NCBI GenBank assembly: GCA_013289855.1
Contig: JABCZD010000004.1
Coordinates: forward strand, 248,001 to 312,000
Direction: 5' to 3'
Length of the DNA stretch: 64,000 bases
Source of the DNA: Acidobacteriota bacterium
GTDB lineage: Bacteria; Acidobacteriota; Terriglobia; Acidiferrales; UBA7541
Both the position numbers and the translations under genes were made by a program. Shown here one piece after another: positions 1 to 8,656 of the stretch (position 1 is its first letter; each line of letters opens with the position of its first letter). Below the pieces are notes generated by a model. The model was not told the origin of the DNA and searched no databases. It saw only the letters and a list, made by a program, of their open reading frames with translations.

Positions 1-81
1 CTCTTCAAGCTAAACACTTTTGCGTGTCGGGAGTTGTACAAAATTTATAGCTGGTTGCTTAAACCTTGGCGAAATCGCGGC

Positions 82-807
82 TTAACCGCGAACGCGCACC
101 GCGCTGAAGCTCAAAATTACGTGACCACCGTTGGTCGGGCGGCCAAAACTGAGCATCGGGCGGAAGCTGGAGAACATCAGGATTTGATCGAGTTGATGAC
201 GCGTCTGTTGCGTCGCCGGACCGGAAAGAATTTCGTAGCCATCAAACTGGCCGCGGGCGTTAACGCTGACATCCACGAGCAATCCGTGGGGCATCGAAGC
301 ATCGCCGTCACCCGATTCCGGAGCCCAGGTTTCGGGATAGTCCGCCAAGGTGAGCAGCTCTGCAGGACGCATCAGGTTGATGGTGGTGGTGTCCGGTTCC
401 ACCGCGCGCACGGTGAGGCCCGGAGCAATCATCTGAAAAACCAAGGCGAAGACCACGATGGCGGCGATGAATCCGCCGGTAGCGGGAAGCGTAAGCGGGC
501 GCGCCACGTTGTCCAGCAGGACTTCCGCGTGGGCGCGCGTTTCGCGCAAACGTCCCATCCAGGTTTGCTTCGGCTGCATTTGCGCGGCGGCCACTTTGAT
601 GCGCACGGCCAAATCCGGCGGTGGAACACTCATGGGAACGCGGGAAAGCAAAACCGCAAGCTTACGAAAACGCTCCAGTTCCGCGCGGCATTCGCCACAG
701 CCTTCCAGATGCCCGCGCATCTGAATGCGCTCTTCGATGTTTGCCGCGCCGGAGACGGCGTCGTCGAGGTAGCCGGCCAGTTTGCTTTGTACGATTTTGC
801 ACTTCAT
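82..807 (-). CDS. Zinc-finger anti-sigma factor with TonB-like C-terminus
   Basis: Likely membrane-anchored anti-sigma factor that binds and holds the ECF sigma factor encoded just upstream. The N-terminus has a ZAS/zf-HC2 zinc-binding motif: C3, then H33-x3-C37-x2-C40. One hydrophobic segment lies near residues 112-130 and would place the C-terminal half outside the membrane. That half (about 175-240) has the V-x-V-x-V...G...SG...F-x-P pattern of TonB C-terminal-like energy-transduction domains, which I know from other acidobacterial zinc-finger proteins. The start codon overlaps the sigma stop as ATGA at 804-807, so the two genes are probably translationally coupled. The sensed signal cannot be read from sequence. 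Confidence 0.8.
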   Translation of the reverse strand: MKCKIVQSKLAGYLDDAVSGAANIEERIQMRGHLEGCGECRAELERFRKLAVLLSRVPMSVPPPDLAVRIKVAAAQMQPKQTWMGRLRETRAHAEVLLDNVARPLTLPATGGFIAAIVVFALVFQMIAPGLTVRAVEPDTTTINLMRPAELLTLADYPETWAPESGDGDASMPHGLLVDVSVNARGQFDGYEILSGPATQQTRHQLDQILMFSSFRPMLSFGRPTNGGHVILSFSAVRVRG

Positions 808-1619
808 TGGGAACGCTCGCTTGCGGAACTGGTCCGCATGGATATTAGCGAAGAATTTTGCTCGGGCCTGGAATCGCCAGACAAGAATGCGCTGGCACTC
901 GATAGCGCCTCGGAAAATGCTGCATGTTGCCCGGCCACTGCGTCTTGCAGCGCTTCGAGCTGCAAAACTGGAGTATGCGGCTGCGAGAGAATCGGTTGGA
1001 CTTGCCGATGGGATTCGCGATCGCCGAGCAGTGGTTCCAAAATTTCGCGCAGCGCGCGCCGGCCTCGCAAAATACGCGATTTCACGGTGCCGACGCTACA
1101 CTCAAGGACCTCGGCGACTTCTTCATAACTAAGGCCTTCGAGGTCGCGCAAGATCACCGCGCTGCGAAACACATCAGGAACCTGATGAAGAGCGTGTTGC
1201 ACGGCATGCTGAATTTCACGCGTGGCAAGTTGCTCAAAAGGCGACGCGCCAAGATCTTCGACATCGATGTGCGCGTGGCCTTCTTCCGGCTCCGCGTCGA
1301 TGGAGACGTTTTTCTGCAAATGGCGCTTGAACCAGCGACGGTGATTCAGCGCTTCACGAATGGCGATGCGATACAGCCAGGTTTTTAGAGAGCTGCCACT
1401 GCGAAAACCGCGAATTCCGCGAAAGGCTTTGAGAAAAACTTCCTGCGTGCTGTCGGCGGCATCGGCGACATCGCCCAGCATGCCCAAGATCAGGTTATAA
1501 ACAGGTCCATGATAATGGGTGACCAGCCAGTCAAATGCCGTTTCCGAGCCGGCTTGCAGCTCGACGACAAGTTCGGCTTCATCGCGACCCCATGAGAGGG
1601 CGCTAGCCCAATTGGACAC
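804..1619 (-). CDS. ECF-family RNA polymerase sigma factor (RpoE-like)
   Basis: Directs RNA polymerase to a stress or envelope regulon. Sigma region 2 lies around LGDVADAADSTQEVFLKAF and continues to the TWLYRIA motif. Region 4 is the helix-turn-helix around LEGLSYEEVAEVLECSVGTVKSR (shown as family match, ends before ALREIL). I chose GTG at 1619, which has AGAAAGG six bases upstream; an in-frame GTG at 1655 would add 12 residues and has no clear ribosome site. About 75 residues follow the end of region 4, a low-complexity Ser/Gln/Ala-rich tail not expected in a normal ECF factor. Its stop overlaps the anti-sigma start by four bases, the usual sigma/anti-sigma pairing. Confidence 0.85.
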   Translation of the reverse strand: MSNWASALSWGRDEAELVVELQAGSETAFDWLVTHYHGPVYNLILGMLGDVADAADSTQEVFLKAFRGIRGFRSGSSLKTWLYRIAIREALNHRRWFKRHLQKNVSIDAEPEEGHAHIDVEDLGASPFEQLATREIQHAVQHALHQVPDVFRSAVILRDLEGLSYEEVAEVLECSVGTVKSRILRGRRALREILEPLLGDRESHRQVQPILSQPHTPVLQLEALQDAVAGQHAAFSEALSSASAFLSGDSRPEQNSSLISMRTSSASERSQ

Positions 1620-1845
1620 TGCCGGCCTTTCTGGCCCGCGCCGGCGGTAAACCACCCGCCCTGGCGAAATCCGAGCCCTGCCGCTCTATTTCCTTAGACA
1701 CCGAACCGCCCGGGGAAGTTTCCCAGAAAGGCGCCCGGAAACCGGTGCTTAAACGCAGATTGTGGCACTCGAAGCCTGCGGGCGCAAGAGTACTGGCGGC
1801 CGGTCCAAGGCGGTACCCGGTGGCATCGCCGGACGAGGGCAAAAA

Positions 1846-1871
1846 AAAATAGGCCGGGCGTGAACCCGTTT
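1846..1871 (-). terminator. Possible rho-independent terminator after PEP-CTERM gene
   Basis: Read on the minus strand, a short CGGG-TTCACG-CCCG hairpin is followed five bases later by a run of nine T. It sits about 30 bases beyond the stop of the PEP-CTERM gene. The stem is only four to five base pairs, so the call rests mainly on the T run. Confidence 0.35.
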
Positions 1872-1898
1872 GAGATGTTGAAAATACCAGCAGCCGCA

Positions 1899-2600
1899 TT
1901 AGGCGGCACGGCGGACGAGCAGGCCAGCTAATGCAGCCAGACCGAGGCCCATTAGGGTTACCGTAGCCGGTTCGGGTGCAGCGGTTGACGGCACAACGTA
2001 AACCACCAAGTCATCCGTCGAGGGTATAGGATCTGTAGCGCTGCCGAAGGTGATGCCGTCGCCATTCAGTGTGAATAGAAAATTGGTTCCAAAGGCGTCA
2101 GTTGTCGGGTTGCCGCTGGTCGCGGAGGCCAGGATCGGGGTGCAGGGCACGCCAAAATTCGCTTGGTTGGTGCTGTATGAGACGGAGGATGGAGTGCTGG
2201 AATCCAATTGCGTACCGCCGCAAGCGAATACGCCCAAAGTCGACCCACTAAGCGCGACGTTGACATCGGTATAGTTTCCGATACCCAAATCGTAAACATC
2301 AAAAATATCGCCAAAATCAGCCGAGCTGCCATCGCTAAACGCATATTCGGTTACATCTGTTATCGAGCCATTGATCGTGATCGGGGCTGAATTGGTTAGA
2401 AGAGCATAAGCCTGGCAGCCTTCTGGGTATGGTGGGGTGAGCATTTGCGCGCAATCGGTAACTCCATTGCTGTTGGTGTCGGTACCGCCATAGTTAGAGC
2501 CGCTTTTGACGCGCGTGACGGCGTTGCCCTGAACGGAGAACAGCGCCAAGGCACAGGCCAGTACAGTGGAAACTTGCAGAATGCGAATTAGTGAATTCAT
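1899..2600 (-). CDS. PEP-CTERM sorting domain secreted protein
   Basis: Exported protein of about 233 residues. The N-terminus (MNSLIRILQVSTVLACALAL) is a signal peptide ending near SVQGNA. The C-terminus carries the PEP-CTERM tripartite signal: PEP in APEPATVTL, a hydrophobic stretch GLGLAALAGLLV, then RRAA. In known systems this tail is recognised by an exosortase, which cleaves at PEP and releases the protein to the surface or matrix. The middle is a Ser/Thr/Gly-rich beta-type region with no recognised domain. The start at 2600 is decided by GGGAGGACTC directly before ATG; the frame stays open to 2945, but that part overlaps the upstream gene. No exosortase is present in the window. Confidence 0.85.
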   Translation of the reverse strand: MNSLIRILQVSTVLACALALFSVQGNAVTRVKSGSNYGGTDTNSNGVTDCAQMLTPPYPEGCQAYALLTNSAPITINGSITDVTEYAFSDGSSADFGDIFDVYDLGIGNYTDVNVALSGSTLGVFACGGTQLDSSTPSSVSYSTNQANFGVPCTPILASATSGNPTTDAFGTNFLFTLNGDGITFGSATDPIPSTDDLVVYVVPSTAAPEPATVTLMGLGLAALAGLLVRRAA

Positions 2601-2829
2601 GAGTCCTCCCTGGGTTCCGACTGGGGACAGAGAACGAACGTCATGTCTGCGGAGTTGTATCGCTCTTATTAGGTCTAAGCAATCTGGCGGCCGAAATCTT
2701 CCGCCGACCGCGAGCGTGAATAAATCAAATAACTTTCGATTTGTCAAGAACATTGTGAAGACGCGTGGGGCTGGCCCTGGGGCTGGATCCTGCGACGTGT
2801 GCAACGGATCGGGCAGTTTGGGCAATCGT

Positions 2830-5800
2830 TTACTCCAGTTGCGAAAGCGCGTTCTGCGCTTGTTTTTCAAGCAAATGATAGCCTTTGGCTGCCGAGGCCA
2901 CCTGAAGGCTGTGGAGTAAGGAGCGCGCTTGGGGACGGGGCGCACCGCAAAGGGCGAACTCGCCGATTACGAGGGTGGCGCGAAATTGCAGGGCCAGCAA
3001 ACCCATCTGTTTTGCGCGAAATTGGGCTTCGGAAGCCTGCTTTTGGGCGGCTAGCAGTTTGCCCGTGCAAGCGAGGATGCGAGCGGAGACGAGCGCTGCG
3101 GGGAGTTGGGTGGTGGGGTCCGAGGATTTTAGGGATTCGGCCTGGAGGAGGGCTGACTGTGCATCGGGATAATTTTTCTGGCCGATGGCGGCGCTGGCCT
3201 GGGCCAGTAGCGCGGAGGCTTCCATGTCGCGATTGTTTTCCGCGTGGAATTGAGCGGCGGCGCTTTGCGCAAGCTGCGCAGCACCCGTCCAGTCTTCCTT
3301 TTCGATAGCAAGATTGCTTAGCGCGAGCTGCGCGCCCGCTATGGCGCTTTTATCACCCAGTTTTTGCGCGAGCTGAAGAGCGTCGCGACAGGTTTTCTCT
3401 GCGGCGCCCAGGTCGCCCTGGGCCAAATAGATATCGCCCAGAATAGGGCGAATGATAGCGGACTTATTCTGGAGACCGAGCTGTTCGCTTAACTGCAGGG
3501 CGCGTTGGACATTTTGCAACGCGGCGGGAAGATCGCCGCGCAGGGATTGCAGTTCGGCGACATTGGCGAGGACGTCCGCTTCGCCGGCCTGGTCGCCGAT
3601 GGCACGCGCGGTGTCCAGGGATTTTTGGTAATAGTCGAGGGCGGCGGTGAAATCGCCGAGAGATTCTTTTTCACCAGCGATGTCATTTTGCAGCTGCAGG
3701 GCGGCGGCGCGGTCGTTGATCTCGGAGGCGACATGGAGAGCATCCGTATGACTTTTTTCGGCAGCAGAATGGTCGCCCTGCATGGAGAGAATGTCGCCGA
3801 TGTTGCCGAGAGCGCCGGCGATGTCGCGCTGGGAGCCGAGCTCGCGGGCAATCTGCAAGGCCTGTTGATGAAGCTGGAGGGCCTGCGCGGGATCGCCTTG
3901 AGCTTCCAAAGTGTGTCCGAGGTCGGTAAGAGCGCGAGCGACGAGCAACCGATCACCGGTGGCTTTGGCCAGTTCGATAGAACGGTTGCAGGCCGCGGCA
4001 GCCTCCGCGAAATTGCCTACATCTTTCAGACTGCCGCAAACGCGCCATTCGGCTTCTGCTTCCAGGAGGCGGGCGCCGTTGTTGCGTGCTTTATCAGCGG
4101 CGGTTTTTGCAGACGCGGCTTCTTTGCGGGGATCGCCGAGGGATTCGTAGGCTTCGGCCTCACGTAGATCGACGCGCGGATCGTCGGCGGAATCGGGAGC
4201 TTTTTTGCGCAATTCGGCGAGAGTGGCGAGGGCGTCGGTGGCTTTTCCGGCGCGGACTTGCACGTCGGCGGCGCGGAGAGCGTACTCCGGATCGTCCTGC
4301 GAGAAATTCCATAGGGTGCGGTAGAGGTCGACGGCTTTATCCCATTCGGACACGCTTTCGCGGTAACGGGCTTCAACGACGATTTGATATTCACGCAAAA
4401 GATTCTTAGAAAGATCGAAGGCGGTCTTTGCTTCGGCCTTGGAACGATCATCGTAGCCGAGCTTGGACCACACTTCGGCCAGATAGGCGTGGGAAAGCGG
4501 AAAAGCGCCGTCGGCGTCGATCGATTTCTGGAAAGAGTCGCGCGCGGCGAGAAGGTCGAAGGAGCGCAGCTGGCGCAGGCCATCGAAGTAGGCTTTGCTG
4601 GCATCCTGAGTGGAAGGAACAGCGGCATCCACGCGCTTGCTGTCCGCGGCGGTGACAGCGGGAACGTTGAGCTTGGAGCGCAAGCTGGCGCCGATGCGAG
4701 AAGCCAGGCCGGACAGTTTCGCTTCGCTGTCGGACTCGGCCATCGTGGCGATCATATCTCCGGTGGAGACATCCTGAAAATGCACATCCAGATGGACGCG
4801 ACCGCCCATGCCGGCTCCCAGATCTTCCATGGAACCGTAGAGGATGTAGTCGCATTTGAGTCTCTTGTGCAGACGGTCGAGCGTGTCCTGGCCGTATGTA
4901 ACGCCTTCGGGGAGCGCCATTTCACGCTTGGCTTGCGCAACGGTTTCGCCAGGCACGGTGCGGATGGCATTTCCGGCTTCGAGTTCGGTGCTGACCATTT
5001 CGGTGAGTTCCGTGGAGGCCCAATCAGTATCCGGTGTCTGACGCATGTTGCTAAATCCGAGCACGGCGACGGTGGGTTTGCGATACATGCGTGGAAACAG
5101 GACGGAGCGAAAAACAAAGGCTAGAACGGCGGAAGCGACGAGCAGCAGAAGAGCGGCGGCGAGGAGCACGCGTATTTTGGGGCGCCGTGCCGCGGGCTTG
5201 GGCTCGGGTGTTTTCTGAAATTTCTGCGGGAGCGCGGGATTCCCCACGCCCTTTATTTGCAAGTTAAAGACATTGACGCGCACACCGTGCTTGACGGCGA
5301 CTTCGCCAAGGTCGGTGAGCGCACCAGTCCAGCCGCTGAGCTGGCGCAGCACGTCGGCGAGAGATTTAGAAACGAGGATGTGCCCAGCGTCACCGCAATC
5401 CATAACGCGCTGGGCCATGTTGATGCCGTCACCGGCGACGTTTTCTTTTCCGGTGATGTCCATGGTGCGGTAGACGGGACCGGCGTGCATGCCAATGCGC
5501 ACGGGAAGCTTCGGCAGATTTTTCAGCGCAAGGCTAACCTCCACGGCGCATTGCACGGGAGACTGCGGATCGCCAAAGAACACCAGTGCCATGCCATCGC
5601 CGGTGGGCAGGCCGATGAGCTGATTCCGCGCAACGGCGCGTTGGAATTCCGGCGTTTCGCGCACCACGCGCTGCAGGCGATTTACGATCTGTTGCTGGGT
5701 GTCGGTGGCGAGGCGTGAGTACGCCACGATGTCCATGAACAGCACGTAGGCCATTTCAAGCGGAAGCTGGGAGGGATCGTTTGGCGGTTCCGGGAGGTGG

Positions 5801-5844
5801 TCGTTGGGAGTAGTGGGCACGGTTTGAAGTGGCTGGCGCGGCAA
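2830..5844 (-). CDS. Cyclase-homology domain / membrane / TPR signalling protein
   Basis: Large signalling protein of about 1004 residues. Residues 31-200 form a class III adenylate/guanylate cyclase-like domain: metal-binding Asp38 (FMDIVAYS) and Asp83 (TGDGMALVF), and the NxxxR pair Asn142/Arg146. The position three before the GDG motif, where adenylate cyclases carry the purine-selecting Lys, is Leu here, so substrate choice or activity is uncertain. A membrane segment follows near 225-248. Next comes a TolB/CsgG-like region (255-400, starting KPTVAVLGFSNM), then long tandem TPR repeats (about 420-960) rich in the A..L..LG....A pattern. The start is a TTG at 5844 without a convincing ribosome site; an ATG at 5754, right before the cyclase domain, is an alternative. 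Confidence 0.75.
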   Translation of the reverse strand: MPRQPLQTVPTTPNDHLPEPPNDPSQLPLEMAYVLFMDIVAYSRLATDTQQQIVNRLQRVVRETPEFQRAVARNQLIGLPTGDGMALVFFGDPQSPVQCAVEVSLALKNLPKLPVRIGMHAGPVYRTMDITGKENVAGDGINMAQRVMDCGDAGHILVSKSLADVLRQLSGWTGALTDLGEVAVKHGVRVNVFNLQIKGVGNPALPQKFQKTPEPKPAARRPKIRVLLAAALLLLVASAVLAFVFRSVLFPRMYRKPTVAVLGFSNMRQTPDTDWASTELTEMVSTELEAGNAIRTVPGETVAQAKREMALPEGVTYGQDTLDRLHKRLKCDYILYGSMEDLGAGMGGRVHLDVHFQDVSTGDMIATMAESDSEAKLSGLASRIGASLRSKLNVPAVTAADSKRVDAAVPSTQDASKAYFDGLRQLRSFDLLAARDSFQKSIDADGAFPLSHAYLAEVWSKLGYDDRSKAEAKTAFDLSKNLLREYQIVVEARYRESVSEWDKAVDLYRTLWNFSQDDPEYALRAADVQVRAGKATDALATLAELRKKAPDSADDPRVDLREAEAYESLGDPRKEAASAKTAADKARNNGARLLEAEAEWRVCGSLKDVGNFAEAAAACNRSIELAKATGDRLLVARALTDLGHTLEAQGDPAQALQLHQQALQIARELGSQRDIAGALGNIGDILSMQGDHSAAEKSHTDALHVASEINDRAAALQLQNDIAGEKESLGDFTAALDYYQKSLDTARAIGDQAGEADVLANVAELQSLRGDLPAALQNVQRALQLSEQLGLQNKSAIIRPILGDIYLAQGDLGAAEKTCRDALQLAQKLGDKSAIAGAQLALSNLAIEKEDWTGAAQLAQSAAAQFHAENNRDMEASALLAQASAAIGQKNYPDAQSALLQAESLKSSDPTTQLPAALVSARILACTGKLLAAQKQASEAQFRAKQMGLLALQFRATLVIGEFALCGAPRPQARSLLHSLQVASAAKGYHLLEKQAQNALSQLE

Positions 5845-6025
5845 CGTTTGGTGGTTTGTTGCGGGGATGGTATGCCGAATATCGGAATGCTGTCAACGCA
5901 AGCAGGCGAACGGAGATTTGTGGAACTGACGGTGCCGGGCGCAACACGTGGCTAGTGGAGGCACGGCGGTGGGAAGCGGCTGGGGCGTGTTACAATCCGG
6001 GGCTTGGGACAGAGCAGGTACGCGT

Positions 6026-7786
6026 ATGTCTGAGATAGTTCCTATACCAACAGCCGGAGAAGCTGTGCTTGAGGTGGTGTCGCCGGATGGTGCGCGGAGG
6101 TACGCGCGCGTGGTGCAGAGCCCGTTCATGATCGGGCGCGGCGCGGAAACGGGCAACCACCTGCAACTTTCCGACCGGCGAATTTCGCGCGAGTGCGCGG
6201 CGATTATCGTCGAGGGCAACAAATTTCACCTGGAAGACCGCGGGCAGCGTCGCGGCCTGTACGTCAACAATGAAAAAGTGGAAAGCCGGGAGTTGCAGGA
6301 CGGCGACATTATTACGTTTGGACTGGAAGATTCGTACGAGATTGTCTTCCGGTCGTCCGCCGGCACCCACGACGAAGACCTGCCGCATTTACTTACGCGC
6401 ATAGAACACATCACCAGTTCAGAGCCGGGCAGCGGCGGACTGCGCAAGTTAAACATGTTGCTGGAAGCCACCACGCTGCTGCATTCGCAATTGCCGCTGG
6501 ATTCGGTGCTGGGCACGATGCTGGATCACGCGGTCTCTGTGACGGATGCGGATCGCGGGTTGCTGTTGGAGGCGGATGCCGCCGGAAAATTGCAGGTGCG
6601 TTTTGCGCGGCGCGCGGGCGGGATGCGGTTGCCTCCGGAAAGTTTGACACCGAGTCAGACGGCGATTCAACTGGCGTTGCGGCAGGGCCGGCCGGTGATC
6701 ACGGAAGACGTTGCACAGGCGGATATGGATTTGCAGATTGCGCAGAGCGTGGTGGCGCAACGGCTGCGCTCGGTGGTGGTGATTCCGCTTTACGCGATGT
6801 CGCGCGCGAATACCGACGAGTCCATGGTGGACATCAAGCGCGGGCAATTTTTGGGCGTGATTTACCTGGATTCGCGGAGGCCGGCGGCATTTTCAAAACT
6901 GGACCGGCAGATTCTGGACGCGCTGGCAGCGGACGCGGCAAGCATTTTGGATAACGCGCGGCTGGTGGAGCGCGAACGCGAACGGCAGCGCATGGAGCAG
7001 GAAATTAATATTGCGCGGGATATTCAGCAGGCGCTTCTACCGCGCGATTTCCGCGAGTATCCGCATCTTTCGGTGACGGGAATTAATTTTCCCTGCTTGT
7101 CGGTCGGGGGGGACTATTTTGACGTGTTCCCGCTCAGCGACAATCGCACGGCGTTTTTGATCGCGGACGTTTCCGGAAAAGGATTGGGCGCGGCGCTGCT
7201 GACCACCATGTTGCAGGGCGCGCTTTCGGCGATGACGCTGGGCACGGATCCCGCGACGGTCTTCAACCACGTAAATAAATTTTTGTGCAGCCATGCGGAA
7301 ATCGGGCGCTACGCCACGATGTTCTTCGGCATTCTGGATCGTAACGGGCACCTGGAATTTATCAACGCCGGGCATCCTTCGCCGATTTTGTTGCGGCGCG
7401 GCGTGGCGGAAGAAGCGTTCGCCGAAGGATCGTTCCCGGTGGGACTGGTTCCCGAAGCGGAATATACCGCGGTGTGTTTGAAGCTGGAGCCGGGCGACAC
7501 CATGGTGCTGTTCAGCGACGGCGTTACGGAGGCGATGGATCCGGCCGAAGAGTTGTACGGCGTGCCGCGCCTGCGGGAATTGTTGCATGGCCGGCTGGAA
7601 TGTCCGCTGGAGGATTTGCAGAAGTGCGTGCTGGAATCGGTGGAGACGTTCACGCGTGGCGCCAGCCAGGCGGATGATTTGACGCTTTTGATCGTGCGCT
7701 ATCGTGCGAGCGGAACAAACGGCGGCAACGGACAAGACACGGATACGAATTTGCCGGCGACCGACGAGGCTTCGCTCTCGGCTTAG
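6026..7786 (+). CDS. FHA-GAF-PP2C (RsbU/SpoIIE-type) serine phosphatase
   Basis: Three-domain signalling phosphatase. Residues 30-100 are an FHA domain with IGRG, the SDRRISR loop and the YVNN strand; FHA domains bind phosphothreonine peptides. Residues 150-320 fit a GAF sensor. Residues 360-575 are a PP2C/SpoIIE phosphatase with the metal ligands in GGDYFDVF, IADVSGKGLG, FSDGVTEA and QADDLTLL. Such enzymes usually dephosphorylate an anti-anti-sigma factor, but none is seen nearby. ATG 6026 (MSEIVPIP) is preferred over an in-frame upstream start because it begins the conserved region and has AGG seven bases ahead. It is divergent from the cyclase/TPR gene and could read phosphorylation by the kinases further along the window. 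Confidence 0.85.
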   Translation: MSEIVPIPTAGEAVLEVVSPDGARRYARVVQSPFMIGRGAETGNHLQLSDRRISRECAAIIVEGNKFHLEDRGQRRGLYVNNEKVESRELQDGDIITFGLEDSYEIVFRSSAGTHDEDLPHLLTRIEHITSSEPGSGGLRKLNMLLEATTLLHSQLPLDSVLGTMLDHAVSVTDADRGLLLEADAAGKLQVRFARRAGGMRLPPESLTPSQTAIQLALRQGRPVITEDVAQADMDLQIAQSVVAQRLRSVVVIPLYAMSRANTDESMVDIKRGQFLGVIYLDSRRPAAFSKLDRQILDALAADAASILDNARLVERERERQRMEQEINIARDIQQALLPRDFREYPHLSVTGINFPCLSVGGDYFDVFPLSDNRTAFLIADVSGKGLGAALLTTMLQGALSAMTLGTDPATVFNHVNKFLCSHAEIGRYATMFFGILDRNGHLEFINAGHPSPILLRRGVAEEAFAEGSFPVGLVPEAEYTAVCLKLEPGDTMVLFSDGVTEAMDPAEELYGVPRLRELLHGRLECPLEDLQKCVLESVETFTRGASQADDLTLLIVRYRASGTNGGNGQDTDTNLPATDEASLSA

Positions 7787-7839
7787 CTTTCATTCCCAAA
7801 TAATAAACCACGAGAATTTGTTTCAGGAGGGACACGCTA

Positions 7840-8592
7840 ATGCCACGCCTCGCGGTGACTATTAAGGCGCGTGACGGAAACTGTCCGGCCTCCATCTTCA
7901 CGCCCGACGGCACAGCAGGTCCATGGCCCGCGGTGATTTTTTTGATGGACGGTTTCGGCATCCGCCCAGTGATGTGGGAGATGGGGCAGCGGCTGGCGGA
8001 CGGCGGTTACCTGGTGCTGCTGCCGGATCTTTATTACCGGATGGGGAGCTATCCACCGATTGTTACTTCTGAGTTTTTGAAAGACCCGAACTTTCGCGAG
8101 AAGTTGACGAAATTTGTGTCGTCGCTCGATCGCGACCGAAAGATTTCCGATGCCGGCGCGTTTATAGAATTTTTATCCACGCGAGCCGACGTGAAGAGTA
8201 AGCGATTCGGAATCACGGGTTATTGCATGGGCGGCAATTTCGCTTTGACCGCGGCGGGAGCATATCCGGAGCGATTTGCTGTGGCTGCTTCGTTTCACGG
8301 TGGCGGTTTGGCCACGGACAAACCCGACAGCCCGCATCTTTTTGTGAAAAACATAACTGGGCGCGTGTATGTGGCCGGGGCGGTCGAGGACAGTTCATTC
8401 ACAGAGGAACAGAAGTCGCGTCTAGAAAAAGCTTTGACGGACGGAGGCGTGAAGCACTTGATCGAGACATATCCGGGCGCACGTCATGGATTTGCGGTGC
8501 CGGATTTGCCGGTGTTCAATGCCGCGGCGGCCGAGCAACATTGGACAGTGTTGTTCGAACTGTTGCGCGAGAGCTTTGCCGGCGCGCAGTGA
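7840..8592 (+). CDS. Dienelactone hydrolase family protein
   Basis: Soluble alpha/beta hydrolase of 250 residues, the usual length of the dienelactone hydrolase family. The nucleophile is Cys129 in GYCMGG, typical of the family in place of serine. His216 in ARHGF is the expected catalytic histidine, and Asp184 is the candidate acid. Family members hydrolyse dienelactones or other esters; the substrate here is unknown. ATG at 7840 has AGGAGG ten bases upstream. It lies 53 bases after the FHA-GAF-PP2C gene on the same strand and may be co-transcribed with it. A short inverted repeat (GTGAGGA / TCCTCAC, 8589-8607) straddles the stop but has no T run. Confidence 0.85.
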   Translation: MPRLAVTIKARDGNCPASIFTPDGTAGPWPAVIFLMDGFGIRPVMWEMGQRLADGGYLVLLPDLYYRMGSYPPIVTSEFLKDPNFREKLTKFVSSLDRDRKISDAGAFIEFLSTRADVKSKRFGITGYCMGGNFALTAAGAYPERFAVAASFHGGGLATDKPDSPHLFVKNITGRVYVAGAVEDSSFTEEQKSRLEKALTDGGVKHLIETYPGARHGFAVPDLPVFNAAAAEQHWTVLFELLRESFAGAQ

Positions 8593-8656
8593 GGATGCAT
8601 TCCTCACGATAAAGCCGGGACCAAAGCCTGGCAGCTAGAGAATACAAAAACGAAGT

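Noticed and set aside
8589..8607. Terminator after the dienelactone hydrolase gene
   Set aside because: The hairpin overlaps the stop codon and no T run follows.
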